Origin: Adineta ricciae
Lineage: Eukaryota; Rotifera; Eurotatoria; Adinetida; Adinetidae
Direction: 5' to 3'
Length of the DNA stretch: 64,000 bases
NCBI GenBank assembly: GCA_905250025.1
Contig: CAJNOJ010000219.1
Span: 1-64,000 of the forward strand
Of this stretch, positions 22,424 to 34,135 are shown piece by piece. Below the pieces are notes generated by a model. That model ran no database searches and had not been told where the DNA came from. It saw nothing but the letters and a program-made list of their open reading frames with translations. Position numbers and translations under genes: made by a program. Numbering within the stretch: the first letter of the stretch is position 1; each line of letters starts with the position of its first letter.

Positions 22424-25288
22424 TTAATTTTTTCCTACATTCATATCACTGGCCATGAGACAAGCAAAAACTGTTAAAAGCATCTTCTGTTTTGCTTCGA
22501 CAATATCGTCCGGTAAGGCATAAACACGTGCTCCTATTTTGCGTGCCATGGAAATCGCATACAATGCATTATCCATCTTCGCCTACAAGAAATCGCTAGC
22601 AGATTCGATCGAAACGATGCAAGAATTTTACTTCAGGTGTGCCCGATGTTTTGAGAAGATTGTATTGTATAGATCCAGGTTTAATGGCATCGATTAGATC
22701 GCAGATTAGCATCGAGTCGCTCAATGATTGATCTTGAAAATTGGTTAGAAATGTCGTTTTGTTCGCAGATTTTAACTAATTCAAACGCAGGATAAGTTAC
22801 GAGATATTATCGTTAGGAACGAAAGTTCTCTCACCTTTTCATTAGCCCAATTGATTATATCTTTGTCCGCGATGGGCGTTGAAGACTTAGCTAGTTTTTG
22901 TAATATTGACAAAGTGTACGCACGCATTATTTGCCAAACAAGACCCAGTGTTAACGTTTTATTTCCTTCAAGTATATCTGCTCCGCCAATGCCAGTCATC
23001 TTGAATCGAAGCGGTTCTTTTGCATAATCAACAGCAAAGTTGCAATTACCTAAAGAGGTCAAGGATCGTCTTTGGGATTTATTCGAAATCGATAACCTAC
23101 TCAGCTTTTGAAAGCGCTCTTTTATTGCATTGAATGTTTTGTAAATTTTTGACCAATCGACTGTAGTCGGACGAATAATATCATAAAGCTAAACAAAGAA
23201 CATGAATATTAAACTTTTCATTTCGAATAGGAGCAAACAATTTACCTGAAGAATAATCAATCCATCACATAGATCGGAATAGAGATAGTTCACATGTGGT
23301 TCGAGACCTAGACTATTAATAAAATTTCGATAAGTTTTCTCTTCTCGAGTTTCTTCGATCACAACACCCGGTTCGGGTACTTGTTCAGTTGGTAGATCCA
23401 AAGCGGGATACGTATTAAACAGATTTGCTACAAAACTAAACGGATAAATAAATCTAATTTTTCTTTAAAAACAAACTGTGCTCTTTTTTACGCAAAGTTT
23501 AGTCTCGGATTTCCTTTAACAACATCTTCAGGTGTTATGTGTGCACGTGCTTTGATCTTATCAGCTTCTTGTAACATGAGCTCGGCTCGGCGACGTAAAT
23601 CATTTTCCTATATTGAAAAAAAAATGATCAGCAAATATTGACTTATTAAAACAGGATCATTGCAAAATCACACGAAATTCAAACAAAAACAGAACGTTAT
23701 GGCTCATGCGGCACTAGCTTTATCAAAGTTTGCACAAAGTTACCGAGAGATTAAAATTTACTAAAGAATTTTCATAAAAAAGAGCAGTTCAAAAAATCTT
23801 TCTCATCACTTACTTTCAACGGACTGAGTCCGACAGGGGGTTTCGTGTTAGCAGGTGCGATAATGTGAAGAAGATACGTATACGCTTCTGAATCCTAGAA
23901 TGAAAATATATTTGACTTGGAAAGAAAGTTTCTTTTCGAGAGAAACTTACCTTAATATCATTACTAAAATTCGATACTTGTTTGCCTTTATATTCCGTAC
24001 GTCGAAGTTGGTAATTAACCCAACGTAGTAGCAGTTCTTCGGGAGATAATTTCAATAAATCTTCAGCAGTTTCACCATCACGAAGAAGCAAGACAAGACC
24101 AGGAACGTGTTTTAAATTGATTTCACTGGTTAATTGTATCTAAATGCAAGGAATTCGATTGATAGAAAAATGACAATTGTATTCGTCAACTTACCCGAAT
24201 AATTTGCCAGAGGAGACCCATGACCAGATGAGGTACAGCTTTGGAAATATTCTCAGGATGAATGTTAACCACCTTGCAACCAATACCACGAGCAGAATTG
24301 ATTGCTAGTGAGAAAAAAATAAGCTCGATCCTTTCTCAAACATTTCATCGTCGTACCCAATTCTAAATTTTCACTTTGTCGGAAAATATCCTGTTTGTTT
24401 AAATTTAAATTGATTGCTCGTTCATCGATTGTTTTCGGTACAGCAATATTGATTAGTTTACTAGAACGCCGGTCACATTCAACAGACATGGAACAAGAAA
24501 ATCTGAACATACCAAAGTAAAATACCATCCTGGCATCTTTTGTAGAGTGCTTGTGCATCTTTTGAATCGATCGGATTAGCACGGAGATTCAAATGAGCGT
24601 CATCTGCGAGAAGTCTAGAGAAAAGCGAATGTTATGAGTATACATCTGGTAAATCCTACGCACTGATTTATCCAATTTGCTGTCCAGACACGTTCTTCGA
24701 CTAGCACACTATGGTATGGACCTGATGCTTCTTGTTTTTGTTCTACAACAGACGAGGTTGAATCTAAATCATCATCTGCATCACGACGTGTCGTAACAAA
24801 TCGATCAAGTCCCCCGGCTGTTGGCTTAACAGATCGACCCCAAGTGCTGCCTGGATCTTTTTTAATACGTAGTTGCAAATAAACCTACCAAAATGAATTT
24901 TCTCCAATCGTCATCAAATTCACATAAGTAACAGTCGACTTACATCTTCGAATTCTTCTTTACTCATATGACCGTCCTTATTTCGATCATGCTTTTCTAA
25001 AATTTCGTTTAGTTCAAATTTTTGAACTTTAATACCCAATTGTTGTAGCATTGTATGCACGTCCGAAAAAGCAATGTTACCCTGAAAAATAAACGAAAAC
25101 GTTGAGAACTTCTTGGCAAAACTCGAACTAACCTTTTCAAATTTCTCTTGAATTTCAGCTGATTCCCATTGGTCAGGTTGAATCCATCGACTTTCGCGAA
25201 TGTTTGCTTTCAGATCTTTGGAATTTTCATCATTCGTCTGACTCGGCCGAGTCGAATTTGGATTTCGGTAATTTGTAAACGAAGCCAT
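22424..25288 (-). CDS. PLS: Plastin/fimbrin actin-bundling protein
   Basis: Plastin crosslinks actin filaments in the cytoplasm. The gene has many short exons across the span, ending SDMNVGKN at 22424. After [11 protein letters not shown], an EF-hand region has one clear calcium loop ([12 protein letters not shown]) and an upstream, weaker one. A Ser/Asp-rich linker follows, then four calponin-homology domains: CH1 ([25 protein letters not shown]), CH2 ([31 protein letters not shown]), CH3 ([33 protein letters not shown]) and CH4 ([28 protein letters not shown]). The [15 protein letters not shown] segment between CH2 and CH3 is characteristic. Domain order and motifs match animal plastins throughout. 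Exon borders were not all fixed. Confidence 0.95.
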
Positions 25289-26010
25289 GATTGAGATTCA
25301 ACAAAAAACAGTAAATATACACTCAGATTTTCAAATCAATTGTCAGTATAAGCTATATATGTATAATCTAAAGACAAAGAAATCACGTATTTACATAATT
25401 TGTGTTCTCGATGAATCATCAGCGTGCATCTGATTTTGTTCAGAAGAAAAAGTCAGCGAATGTGATATGTTTGAAAAGAAGGTTAGCATGTGTTATTTAA
25501 AAATCATTCGAAATCAAAATGTCGATGCACTTACCAACGACGGAAGGATATTTTTATCGTTAGAAAATAATGCAAGTTTCTTTTCTCAATCGACAAGTAA
25601 AAGAAGAAGACGAAAAAGAAACAGAACGAAAAGAAGAAAAAGAAAAGAAACGTCATTCACAATTCATTCTGTACTATTTTTGACTATACTCGAAACACCG
25701 CACATCGACAACAACCTGCATTAAGTACAGTGAGAATTAAGCAAATGCTATTCTCAGTTTTCTTTGATGTATGTGCTTTCTTACGCATATTTCTTCTTTA
25801 AAATCTTACAGATAGATCATAAGTCGAACGCGAAAGAAGACCACACATCTCGAGATAGGATGAATAGAAACAAGTACATTCATTTTCTCATCAATCAAAC
25901 ACCAGTGAAATGATTAGACATGTGCTATGAGCTTCTTTTTTTCGTTTGCTTTTAATAAGTAACTGATGAATACATGATATGTTTCTTTTTTGTCTTTTCC
26001 AGGCAATCAA
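25289..26010. other. Intergenic with polypurine tract
   Basis: It separates the hydroxylase stop from the plastin start. It contains an A/G-rich stretch near 25600-25653 on the plus strand that can be misread as a Lys/Arg-rich peptide. Copy B has a stop in that frame, so it is not treated as coding. Confidence 0.5.
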
Positions 26011-26793
26011 TCAATTTCGTTTGTTGTTTGTCGATGATCGATATGTTCCCATCAATCGATCCCAAACATTAAAAAATGATCCATAGTTCCATTTACCATG
26101 TTGATGATGAAAATCATGTCCTAAAGCACCTGACATTATTGATGGAAGCCAATATTGCGTACTAATATAAGGAAAGTCGTAACCTGAATGTGCATTGACT
26201 GTTTGATAAACGCGTATCACAATCCAAAGGCATAACGTAAACAAGTGTTTGTCCTTTAATAGAATCGGCATCAGCCATATTGAGATTTGATTTTGTAAAC
26301 CTTCCCATGGATCACTTAGAACCGAAACAACACCAGTCGGTTGGGTGTACACATGGTGCTTTTTATGTACAGCCTTATATAGCCATGGCGTATGAAATAA
26401 ATAATGTGTCCAGAAGAAGATGGCATCTTCGGCGAGAATAAAAAGTGTCAATTGATAGATTATCGTTGACCATGACGGTCGAGATCCATGAATATCGAGA
26501 TGACCGAAGTAATTCAAAAGGTAGAAGAGCACTGGCGTAAGAAGAATTGTGGATATTTGATGACGAAGAGTTTCCTTGATCATTAGGTTGACTAAGTCGG
26601 GTTGAAAACGTAATTTCTTCTTATGTTTTTGTATACGATATTTATCAATGGAAGGAAAATCATAGAGCTCAATGATGATTAAAAACGCATTAAACAACCA
26701 AAAAACACATTCAAACGTTCCGATGATATATAAACTGAACAACCAAAGGTCTGATTGAGCGAACGACTTTGACGCTAACTGAGTTGTATTCAT
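26011..26793 (-). CDS. Fatty acid hydroxylase superfamily membrane protein (sterol desaturase-like)
   Basis: These non-haem di-iron enzymes oxidise sterols or lipids in the ER membrane. One exon encodes 260 aa, normal for the family. Histidine boxes lie at H130-H134 (WTHYLFH), H143-H147 (HKKHH) and H226-H230 (HDFHHQHG), with an extra His202 (NAHSGYDFP). Hydrophobic stretches near residues 18-42, 80-95, 112-128 and 183-198 fit the multi-pass topology. GSFFNVWDRLMGTYR is the usual C-terminal signature. It resembles C4-methylsterol oxidase and related hydroxylases; the exact substrate cannot be told. A short intron may lie in the 5' UTR (donor GTAAGT near 26844). Copies A and B differ at about eight residues, none a box histidine. 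Confidence 0.9.
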   Translation of the reverse strand: MNTTQLASKSFAQSDLWLFSLYIIGTFECVFWLFNAFLIIIELYDFPSIDKYRIQKHKKKLRFQPDLVNLMIKETLRHQISTILLTPVLFYLLNYFGHLDIHGSRPSWSTIIYQLTLFILAEDAIFFWTHYLFHTPWLYKAVHKKHHVYTQPTGVVSVLSDPWEGLQNQISIWLMPILLKDKHLFTLCLWIVIRVYQTVNAHSGYDFPYISTQYWLPSIMSGALGHDFHHQHGKWNYGSFFNVWDRLMGTYRSSTNNKRN

Positions 26794-27210
26794 TGACAGC
26801 GCTTTAGTTACACTACTTTCTCGATAGAATATACTATAAACTTACCTTGTATGCACATATATATATGATTCGATTGTGATAAGGAAAGAACGGATAAAGT
26901 GAAATTCAAAATAAAATATTGGTGGACAAAAAGCAGACGATCATGATGTTAAGAGCAATCTGTTCTTTTTTTTCTCCAAATGGGAAAGGAGATATTAATC
27001 AACGAAGGCAGTTTAAGGACGATTTAGCAAAGAAAAAGAAGGAAGATTTTTATTTTCACTGAAAAGAAAAACGTCATGATTCATCAACGATGATATCAGC
27101 CGTCGTTTGGCCTATGTATTCCATGTTCGACAGATGTCTACTCATGTCGGATGTGCATAAGTGCGAATGAAAGATTTATTTTTCCAATGAAAAAAAGTCA
27201 AATTCTTCTT
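26794..27210. other. Intergenic at the right end of copy A
   Basis: It contains the hydroxylase 5' leader with a probable UTR intron. The last position alignable with copy B is about 27169, which is the window end on the other side, not a true homology breakpoint. No gene is seen. Confidence 0.5.
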
Positions 27211-28630
27211 TCAGTTTATTTGAATAACAGCAAATACGCACGTTTCATCTTCATTTGGCTGAATAGTAGCGTGAATAATTAACACTGATTTATTGTTCGG
27301 ATCCTGTGTAATAGTGATGTTTGATGATGATTGATATCTGAGTGTTGACGTTGTATTACGATAACCACTATTGAGTGTTAATGTTACAGAAACAGTTTGT
27401 TTTTCCTTTCGATTAGAAAGCGTCACGTTAACATTCAGATCTTGCCCGTACGTGGGTGTCTGCCGGATAGCAGTCACAACACTTATAATTTGAAATTTCA
27501 CATCAGGATCACCTCCTAGATTAAGACTCTGTTGTGTTTGCTTTGCTGTGTCTGGTAAACGACTTTGACCTAATGTTAAGCCTGTGGATGCTAAATAGAA
27601 GGTTATTGTACCGGCTGGTAAAAAGTCCGCTGGTTGGATAATGAATATTCGTTGAAATTGGCCTGATGTTGTACCAACTGATAAATAGGTTGTAGCTTCT
27701 AGTGTATAGTTTAACGTGATTGTTGTTGTCAGAAATGGAAATGTTTTAATTGATTTTGGAAGAAGAGTAAATTTACGAGTTAGATTGTATGAGTATGTAC
27801 CGAAACTAGTAGCATCAGGTTTGGCTGATATCGGTGTGGGTGAATCAGCCAGTGGAGTGGCCATGAATTCAATCCGTTCAGAGTCCATGGGTGAAGGTAC
27901 TCGAAGCGATGTTGATGCTAACGGGACACTTCCAGTGATCAGTTGGCTGTTTTCTATTGTATAAGAATGTTCGTGTTCATTGGTGAGATCAGCTAAAGCT
28001 CGAAGTGTGGCAACTAGAATGAGAAAATACAGAAATTCAATTGAAATTAGCGAGATTATTACGATGATTATCATCGACAATTATTTCATATCTCGGTGTC
28101 CACCAAAGCCCACGAGATAAATAAGTCATATTGGCTTTTGTGCTAGTTTTGTTATCCAATCGCACCGATAAGATCATTCCATTCATATTCGGATCTTGAT
28201 TAAATTCAATCTGATCACGTGATACATACGTGTATCGTGATGAATCGTACTTAATCAATAGCGAATAGGGATCAATCAGTCGTGCTTTCGTTGCTTCTTC
28301 ATCGTCGCATTGAGTTGACCGAACATAAATTTCCATGTTTCGTAAATCTTCATTGGAATTGTAGACATCTTGTTCCAAAATCCTTTGTCCAGGAAAATCA
28401 ATCGTTCCTCTAACGAACGAAATTCAACGTTGAAAAACGAAAAGTTCTTCGTATGAAAAAAACCTTACGGTATGACACTATGATACTCTTGATCCGAGAA
28501 ATATCTTCGCAATGATCCATTGTTGACAGCAATTTCCTCTCGAAATTGTCCAACAGACGTATAAAAGTTCAATTGCAATGCTGAATGAATCGACAGAAGT
28601 CCAAGGAGACAACAGATTCGAAATAACATT
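27211..28630 (-). CDS. Secreted DUF4139-like protein
   Basis: Three exons are modelled. Exon 1 (28630-28470) encodes a signal peptide (MLFRICCLLGLLSIHSALQL). The middle exon, which ends near 28068, carries LSRGLWWTPRYEIIVDD, resembling the W-x-P-x-Y core of DUF4139. The last exon follows a TTCTAG acceptor near 28018 and reads HLATLRALADLTNE and onward to VFAVIQIN. The predicted protein is beta-rich with several N-glycosylation sequons. DUF4139 proteins are poorly understood in animals, so no function is proposed. It may continue the duplication beyond the window. The domain call rests on a short motif and overall layout. Confidence 0.6.
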
Positions 28631-29233
28631 GCTAATAATAATCAATTAAGAATGATACAAAGAACGAAAAAATCGATGACATTTACTTATTTTTCTTCTT
28701 TCTTCTTTTTTTTTCAATGAGTAAATCAAATTTACATTAGTCAAATAATTATTCAGAAGACGAAGATGAAAAAGAAAATAATCTCTTGCGACAATGTATC
28801 CAACTTTGCTGTTTTGCAAATATCTCGTAGGATGTCGAACGACAATCACTTTCAAATAAGATAAAAGGTCAATATTTAATACACAAAACCTGTTCTTCCT
28901 CCTACTTTTCAACACGTTTTCATACTTTGCGTGTCGAATAAGTACATTTCAATCACTTACTTTGATCTATTATTTGTTTATCTTTCTCGAGGTTAACATA
29001 ATACGACAAACCTTGACATAACCATTTTCTCTCATTTGTCGTACTTGCCTATGGCGAATGCGTATCACAGACTTTTAGTTCGATTTAAATTTTGGACATG
29101 CCTATGTGCAAATACATGTATGAGGAGAAAAACCGTAATATTAAATATGTGAATACATATTACAAAAAAGAAATAACACACAACGAATGAAGTTTGCTTT
29201 TGTTTCTTTGTTTGAATCGTATTGCTTGTATTA
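28631..29233. other. Intergenic between aminotransferase and DUF4139-like genes
   Basis: Both neighbours are on the minus strand. The stretch is AT-rich with pyrimidine runs near 28687-28712. Presumed 3' UTR of the aminotransferase and promoter of the secreted protein; nothing specific is recognised. Confidence 0.45.
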
Positions 29234-32200
29234 TTAGCGAACACGAATCGATGACGTACACCGAACGGAATGGTGTTTCTTTCGAGGTTCAACTGGATTA
29301 TTTGATAATTCACTTGTTTTGGGTGAATTGATAAGTTTTTCCTAGGAAGAAAACGAACGTCTCGCACTGACTTTCTCTTATCTAGTAATCTTACCTTAGC
29401 TTCTTCGGGCATGAACGGAATCGAATTAATGTTAGCATTTAAGTCTTCTCCAGCTTCTTTCTGTTTACTCATCATTAAAGCAATATCAATTGGTAGGGTA
29501 AACCAAATCATATGCTTATAGTTATCTGGCACATTCAACGGAGGATCAGATGTATAATCAATTGCATTAAATGCACGACGTACAGCATCCGCAGCCATTA
29601 ATTTCGCTTCACGAAAGGGATCCTAGACGAGCAAATAGAAATATCTGCGTTTTCGTCAATGATCATTCATTTCTACCTACCATTTTCTCACCCCGAGCGG
29701 GCAATGTATGTTTTTTACTGCCGAAATATTGCATTTTACCAGCTTTGTACGTAATATCTCTGAGACTTGATTGTGCAAGTGCGAAACCACTTCGATGACT
29801 CCAACCAGCCGTGACTGGATTGTACGTATACTAAAGAAAACGATTTGAATAGCAAGATATTCAAAATCGATCGTTTACTAACTAGTGGTAAAAATTTCCA
29901 TCCTTCAGTAGCTACGAATTGAACAGCATGAAGAATGTATTCGATTTCATAGTCATTTGCAAAGAATGAAAGATTAAGACGTGTAAAACCTGGTCTAGAT
30001 TACGAGAATATTTCGTTGCGAAAGATTGAAAAGATCGAAATTCATATTTACTTCATCATTACAGTTCGAACAATGTGATCATCACCTCGCGCACTAGAAT
30101 AGAATAATAAATCAATACTAAACGTTTTGTGGACATAATAGAACTTCAACGAACCAAGCATCTTCAGTCATAAATTTGCAATAAATGTCTGTTTTCGCAT
30201 TGTCAATATTCAATAGATCGAGTGCATATGGTCCAGCACATGCACAACCAGATCGTACTTGGATTCCGAAGAGATCATTTAATAGTAGACAAACGAAATT
30301 ATGATGTAGGTACTTGCATACACCTGGTACATAGATAAGAAATGAGAAGATAGGTATACGTGGAGCCGTTTGAGAACCGAGAAGAATTAAAGTGTCATTT
30401 TTTTTAAAACGTCGATAAAAGCGTTTACAGAGTTCATCTTCACGTGCTTGTAAATAGTTTATATCAATCGCATCTTTCAATTGAAAGACAAGGCCAGCAC
30501 GTATACAACCGACGATGTCTGGTGTTCCACCTTCTTCACGAGTTTCGATATTATGATTGTATTCGTGACAAGTACGTGTAACGAAATTCACTGTGCCACC
30601 ACCGCAAGCTTTCGGTGCTTTCAAACTGAATAAACGTTTTTTTGCAATCAATAGACCTAAGATATTTAGCAAGAACGTTAATATGAATTTCGAAAACTAA
30701 ATCATTTTCGAACCTGGTGTACCGGGCCCACCAATAAACTTATGCGTGGATATGAATATGGCATCTTTGTAAGCAGTCGATGATGGATTCATATCAATTT
30801 TAACATAAGGCGCAGCAGTTGCGTAATCCCACAGAATAAAACCCGAATGTTCGTGAACTAATGTTGATATGGCATCGACGTCAGTTAAAATTCCACTAAT
30901 ATTACTCGCCGCATTCAACGAACAGATAATACGTTTGTTCAATTTCGAATAATGTTGTAATCGTTCTTCGAAAACTGCTTTATCAAGTATGCCTTGTTGA
31001 GTTGTTGGAATACGAATCATCTTCACGAGAGAAGAAATTCATTTAAATTTTCTCCGTGAGAAAAGTTCACTTACTTCCACACCAGTTTCCTTCCATGGTA
31101 AAATATTACTATGATGTTCGAATGTACTGATCATCACTACCGTATTTTTACGAACAGTTTCATCGTGAAGTTCAAAATTAACAACAAGTGTGTGAACAGC
31201 ACCCGTTGAACCAGTGCCAGTGAACAGCAAAACATCATCATCATTAGCATTGACAGATTTTTTGATAATAAGGCGAGCTTCTTCACGAAATTTCGTTGAC
31301 TGTTGCGCACATAAGCTTGTTTCACTATGTGTATTTCCATATCTGAAGCACAGAAACAGAAATGAGAGATTGAATTCAAGGAGCACGATGATTATTTACA
31401 AAGGAAGCACCGAATTTTTTATATAGTTTTCAATGAAATGTAACGGTCGACCTGATGCTGTATAATCACAGTAGATCACTTTAATGGGAAAGAAAACACG
31501 AATTTAATGCGATCATTAATGAAGAATTATATATGGAAAACAGAGTAACATACTTCGTCTTAAGCCCCATGGTCCTTGAAAGATATAATCTTTTCCAATA
31601 ACATTTTCTTCGATATATTGAAGGAGTTTAGGCCGAGAAGCTACACTTGTAGTTGTTTTTGTTGACGAACTATGGGTCGCCGTCGTTGAAGTGACGGTAT
31701 TGTTCGTTCCAAAACCACTGCTATTAATACTTAATGATGGAATATGAGTATCCTTAGTTACATGCTTAACTTTGGTCAATTCAGTTCGACCTATCGAATG
31801 TCGTCGTTTTTTGGCAGTTAATGATATTAAAGTAACTGTTTTCGGGTTGACTGTTCGTGTCTGAAAACGAATGGAGAAAATTAGGCAAATATTAGTTTGT
31901 AGGTCAAAATCGAAATATCGAGTTTCTGTAAATGGTAATGATCCTTACGTCGGATGGATCTTCATTGTCACTAGACATAGGTGAATCAGAGCCATAACAA
32001 CTCGAGCCACTATTAAGACGTTGACGTTGACGTTGTTGATGATTGTCGTTTGATGATTGTCGTTTCGAATGATGTTGATGATGACGACATAATTTCGGAG
32101 ATTCGAACGACATTGCAGCTGGTAGTGCTGGCGTTACTGTTCCAGTATTATTAACCATATTGTTATGAGATTTATCATCCATTTTAGCATTAGATATTGT

Positions 32201-32578
32201 ACGAATGATCGGTCGAAATAGAGCCGGATTCTGTAATGTTGTATTATTCATCCACATGTTCGGCGATGATAATGGCACCATATTGATTGGACTAGAACGT
32301 TGAATTTGCTGTTGAATTGGTGAGGTGATTGGTGGTGAAGAACGCGGCACTATTTGGTCACTTCGGTATTTCTGTTTTTGTGGCTCGCGTGGCTGTTGAA
32401 TATATCGAATAGATGTTAAACCTGGTGCCGGATACGTTGGTTGTATTGATTGTAGTTGACTGTATGGATAGAACACGATACTTGGCTGCTGTGGTTGAGA
32501 ATACATTGGCGGTGGCTGAGGAGTCGGCTGTGGCGGTTGCTGATGATGATGTTGTTGCTGGTGCTGGTGTGGATGCAT
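29234..32578 (-). CDS. Class V aminotransferase (cysteine desulfurase-like) with long disordered N-terminus
   Basis: PLP-dependent class V enzymes include cysteine desulfurases and selenocysteine lyases. The first exon encodes about 217 residues rich in His, Gln, Pro and Ser (MHPHQHQQQHHHQQPPQ), joined in frame to TRTVNPKTVTLISL. The catalytic fold then follows: YCDYTASGRPLHFIE, YGNTHSETS, LLFTGTGSTGAVHTL, FEHHSNILPWKE, LNAASNISGI, WDYATAAPYVKID, STHKFIGGPGTPG with the Schiff-base lysine, CGGGTV, REEGGTPDIVG, and RSGCACAGPYALDLL. The C-terminus extends with PGFTRLNLSFFAN and a Lys/Arg-rich end. One junction near 30090-30120 was not resolved, and the 5' end is uncertain: splice-site pairs upstream (32636-32693, 33653-33668) may be extra exons. 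Substrate unknown. Confidence 0.8.
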
Positions 32579-34135
32579 TGAAATTAACTAAATGAAAGAA
32601 TATTTTTTCTATTCATTCTCTTCCAATTATCATACCTGTGTCGATGTATATGGAAACATAGTGATTGTAGATAGTGCAGTTTGTGATTTCTATCTGAAAA
32701 AAAAGAAAACGAAATTGCTGATATTATTATGGGATAGAATTTTACAGTAAATGGTGATTATTTCATTGATGCTCGGGAAGGTGAAATTAGTGTTGTTATT
32801 ATTATTATTGGAAAATATCAAACGAGAAACAATGTGTAAACAGCAAAAGGGAACCTTGATATTTGTTTCGTGCTCATTTGAATACTTACGTAATTTGCAT
32901 GGACAGATGGAGGACGAAATACAGAGAACATTTTTCGATGAATATGTTAATAATATAAACTTTTAAAGGAATTATTCTCAAGAAGAATCCTCGATTCGTT
33001 CATCTCTCACTATGACATTTGACCAAAATTCAAAATTACACGAGCAGCACCCATGAATCCTCGTGGCACGTATACAAAATAGGAAATTTTGAGAAGCTCA
33101 CATGAGACAAAAGACAACTTCTCGTACATGACTTGCTCAAACCTACCTAGAGCTGTCTATAAAACATGTACGATAGTACCTGAATTCAGTAAGAAGAAGA
33201 AGGAGGAGGAGAAGGAAAAAAATCGAAGTTGATCAAGAGAAAAAAAGAACCTTGATTAGATAGTCAAAATATGTGTTTTGTCTTTTCTCCTTCTTGCGTA
33301 TCCATAGCTCAACGTTGACGCATATCATTGATAACGTGAGTGATGATGATCAAGATAGCCATTATATCTGACATAAAGGTAAGAATGATATCAAAAATAG
33401 ATTTCTCATGTGTTTATTATGTTGACCTTCGGAGAGAAATATCATAAATAGTAACAGGACATCGATGGCGAAGAAACTGAAAACTATTTTGGTTAATTTA
33501 AATCGTTAATTATGGGCATGTTTTTGTTTTCGTTCACACAATTATTCGTTGAGTCATATGCTAGTTAGTTTCTTCAAGGTTTATCGAGCGAAAATTAATT
33601 ATGCGAGTATCAATTACTTTTCAATTCAAACGAAAACAAATGCGCGTCTTACCTGGACCGCTCGACATGGAAAAAATGCACTTTTTTTGTATTAAACAAT
33701 TTCTTTGACAATATCGATTTGAGAGAACTGATATATTGATATATCTTTGCTATCTAACATTCTGTTTCTTTTCTCATGATCACATATGATTTCCATTGCA
33801 AGAAGGGAAAAGATATGTCTCCGGTAACAACACCGAGACGTCATAATAAAGTTTTGCCTTTTTCTTCTCTTTTCAACGTTCCGCTCGATGTATTTATCGA
33901 TGTATATATAGAGATAAGCATATGATGTTGCGGTTTGTGTCGTCTCTTTCCTTAATATGTCTAGGTGTATGACAAATGATGTCTGAATATTCTACAAACA
34001 TGATATAAATAAAAAGCATATATATATGTATATGGCAAATGTTCTTTCTTGTGTTTTTTGCTGGACAAGAAAGTATTGAAGAGAAAATAGAACGACTGAG
34101 TAATCTTTGCAATTATGTCGAGATCGAAAGGAGAT
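32579..34135. other. Long 5' region of the aminotransferase gene
   Basis: On the minus strand, 33668-33653 reads ATG plus 13 bases before a strong GTAAGA donor, and 32693-32636 is flanked by TTTCAG and GTATGA. They could be leader or coding exons of the aminotransferase, but I found no frame that joins them cleanly to the main exon. The rest is AT-rich without a gene; a GAA/GGA-rich run lies near 33190-33230. Confidence 0.4.

Larger units (their letters stand above)
1..27169. repeat. Copy A of a 27-kb direct duplication
   Basis: This block is matched base for base, apart from small indels and substitutions, by 36817-64000 in the same orientation. The offset drifts only between about 36815 and 36849, so no gene, transposon or large insertion distinguishes the copies. 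Introns and intergenic DNA match about as well as exons. That fits two haplotypes or a recent tandem duplication better than an old paralogous segment. The right end is set only by the end of the window on the copy B side. Confidence 0.95.

Noticed and set aside
25467-25724. Lys/Arg-rich plus-strand frame upstream of plastin
   Set aside because: It is a polypurine tract; copy B has an in-frame stop and different length.
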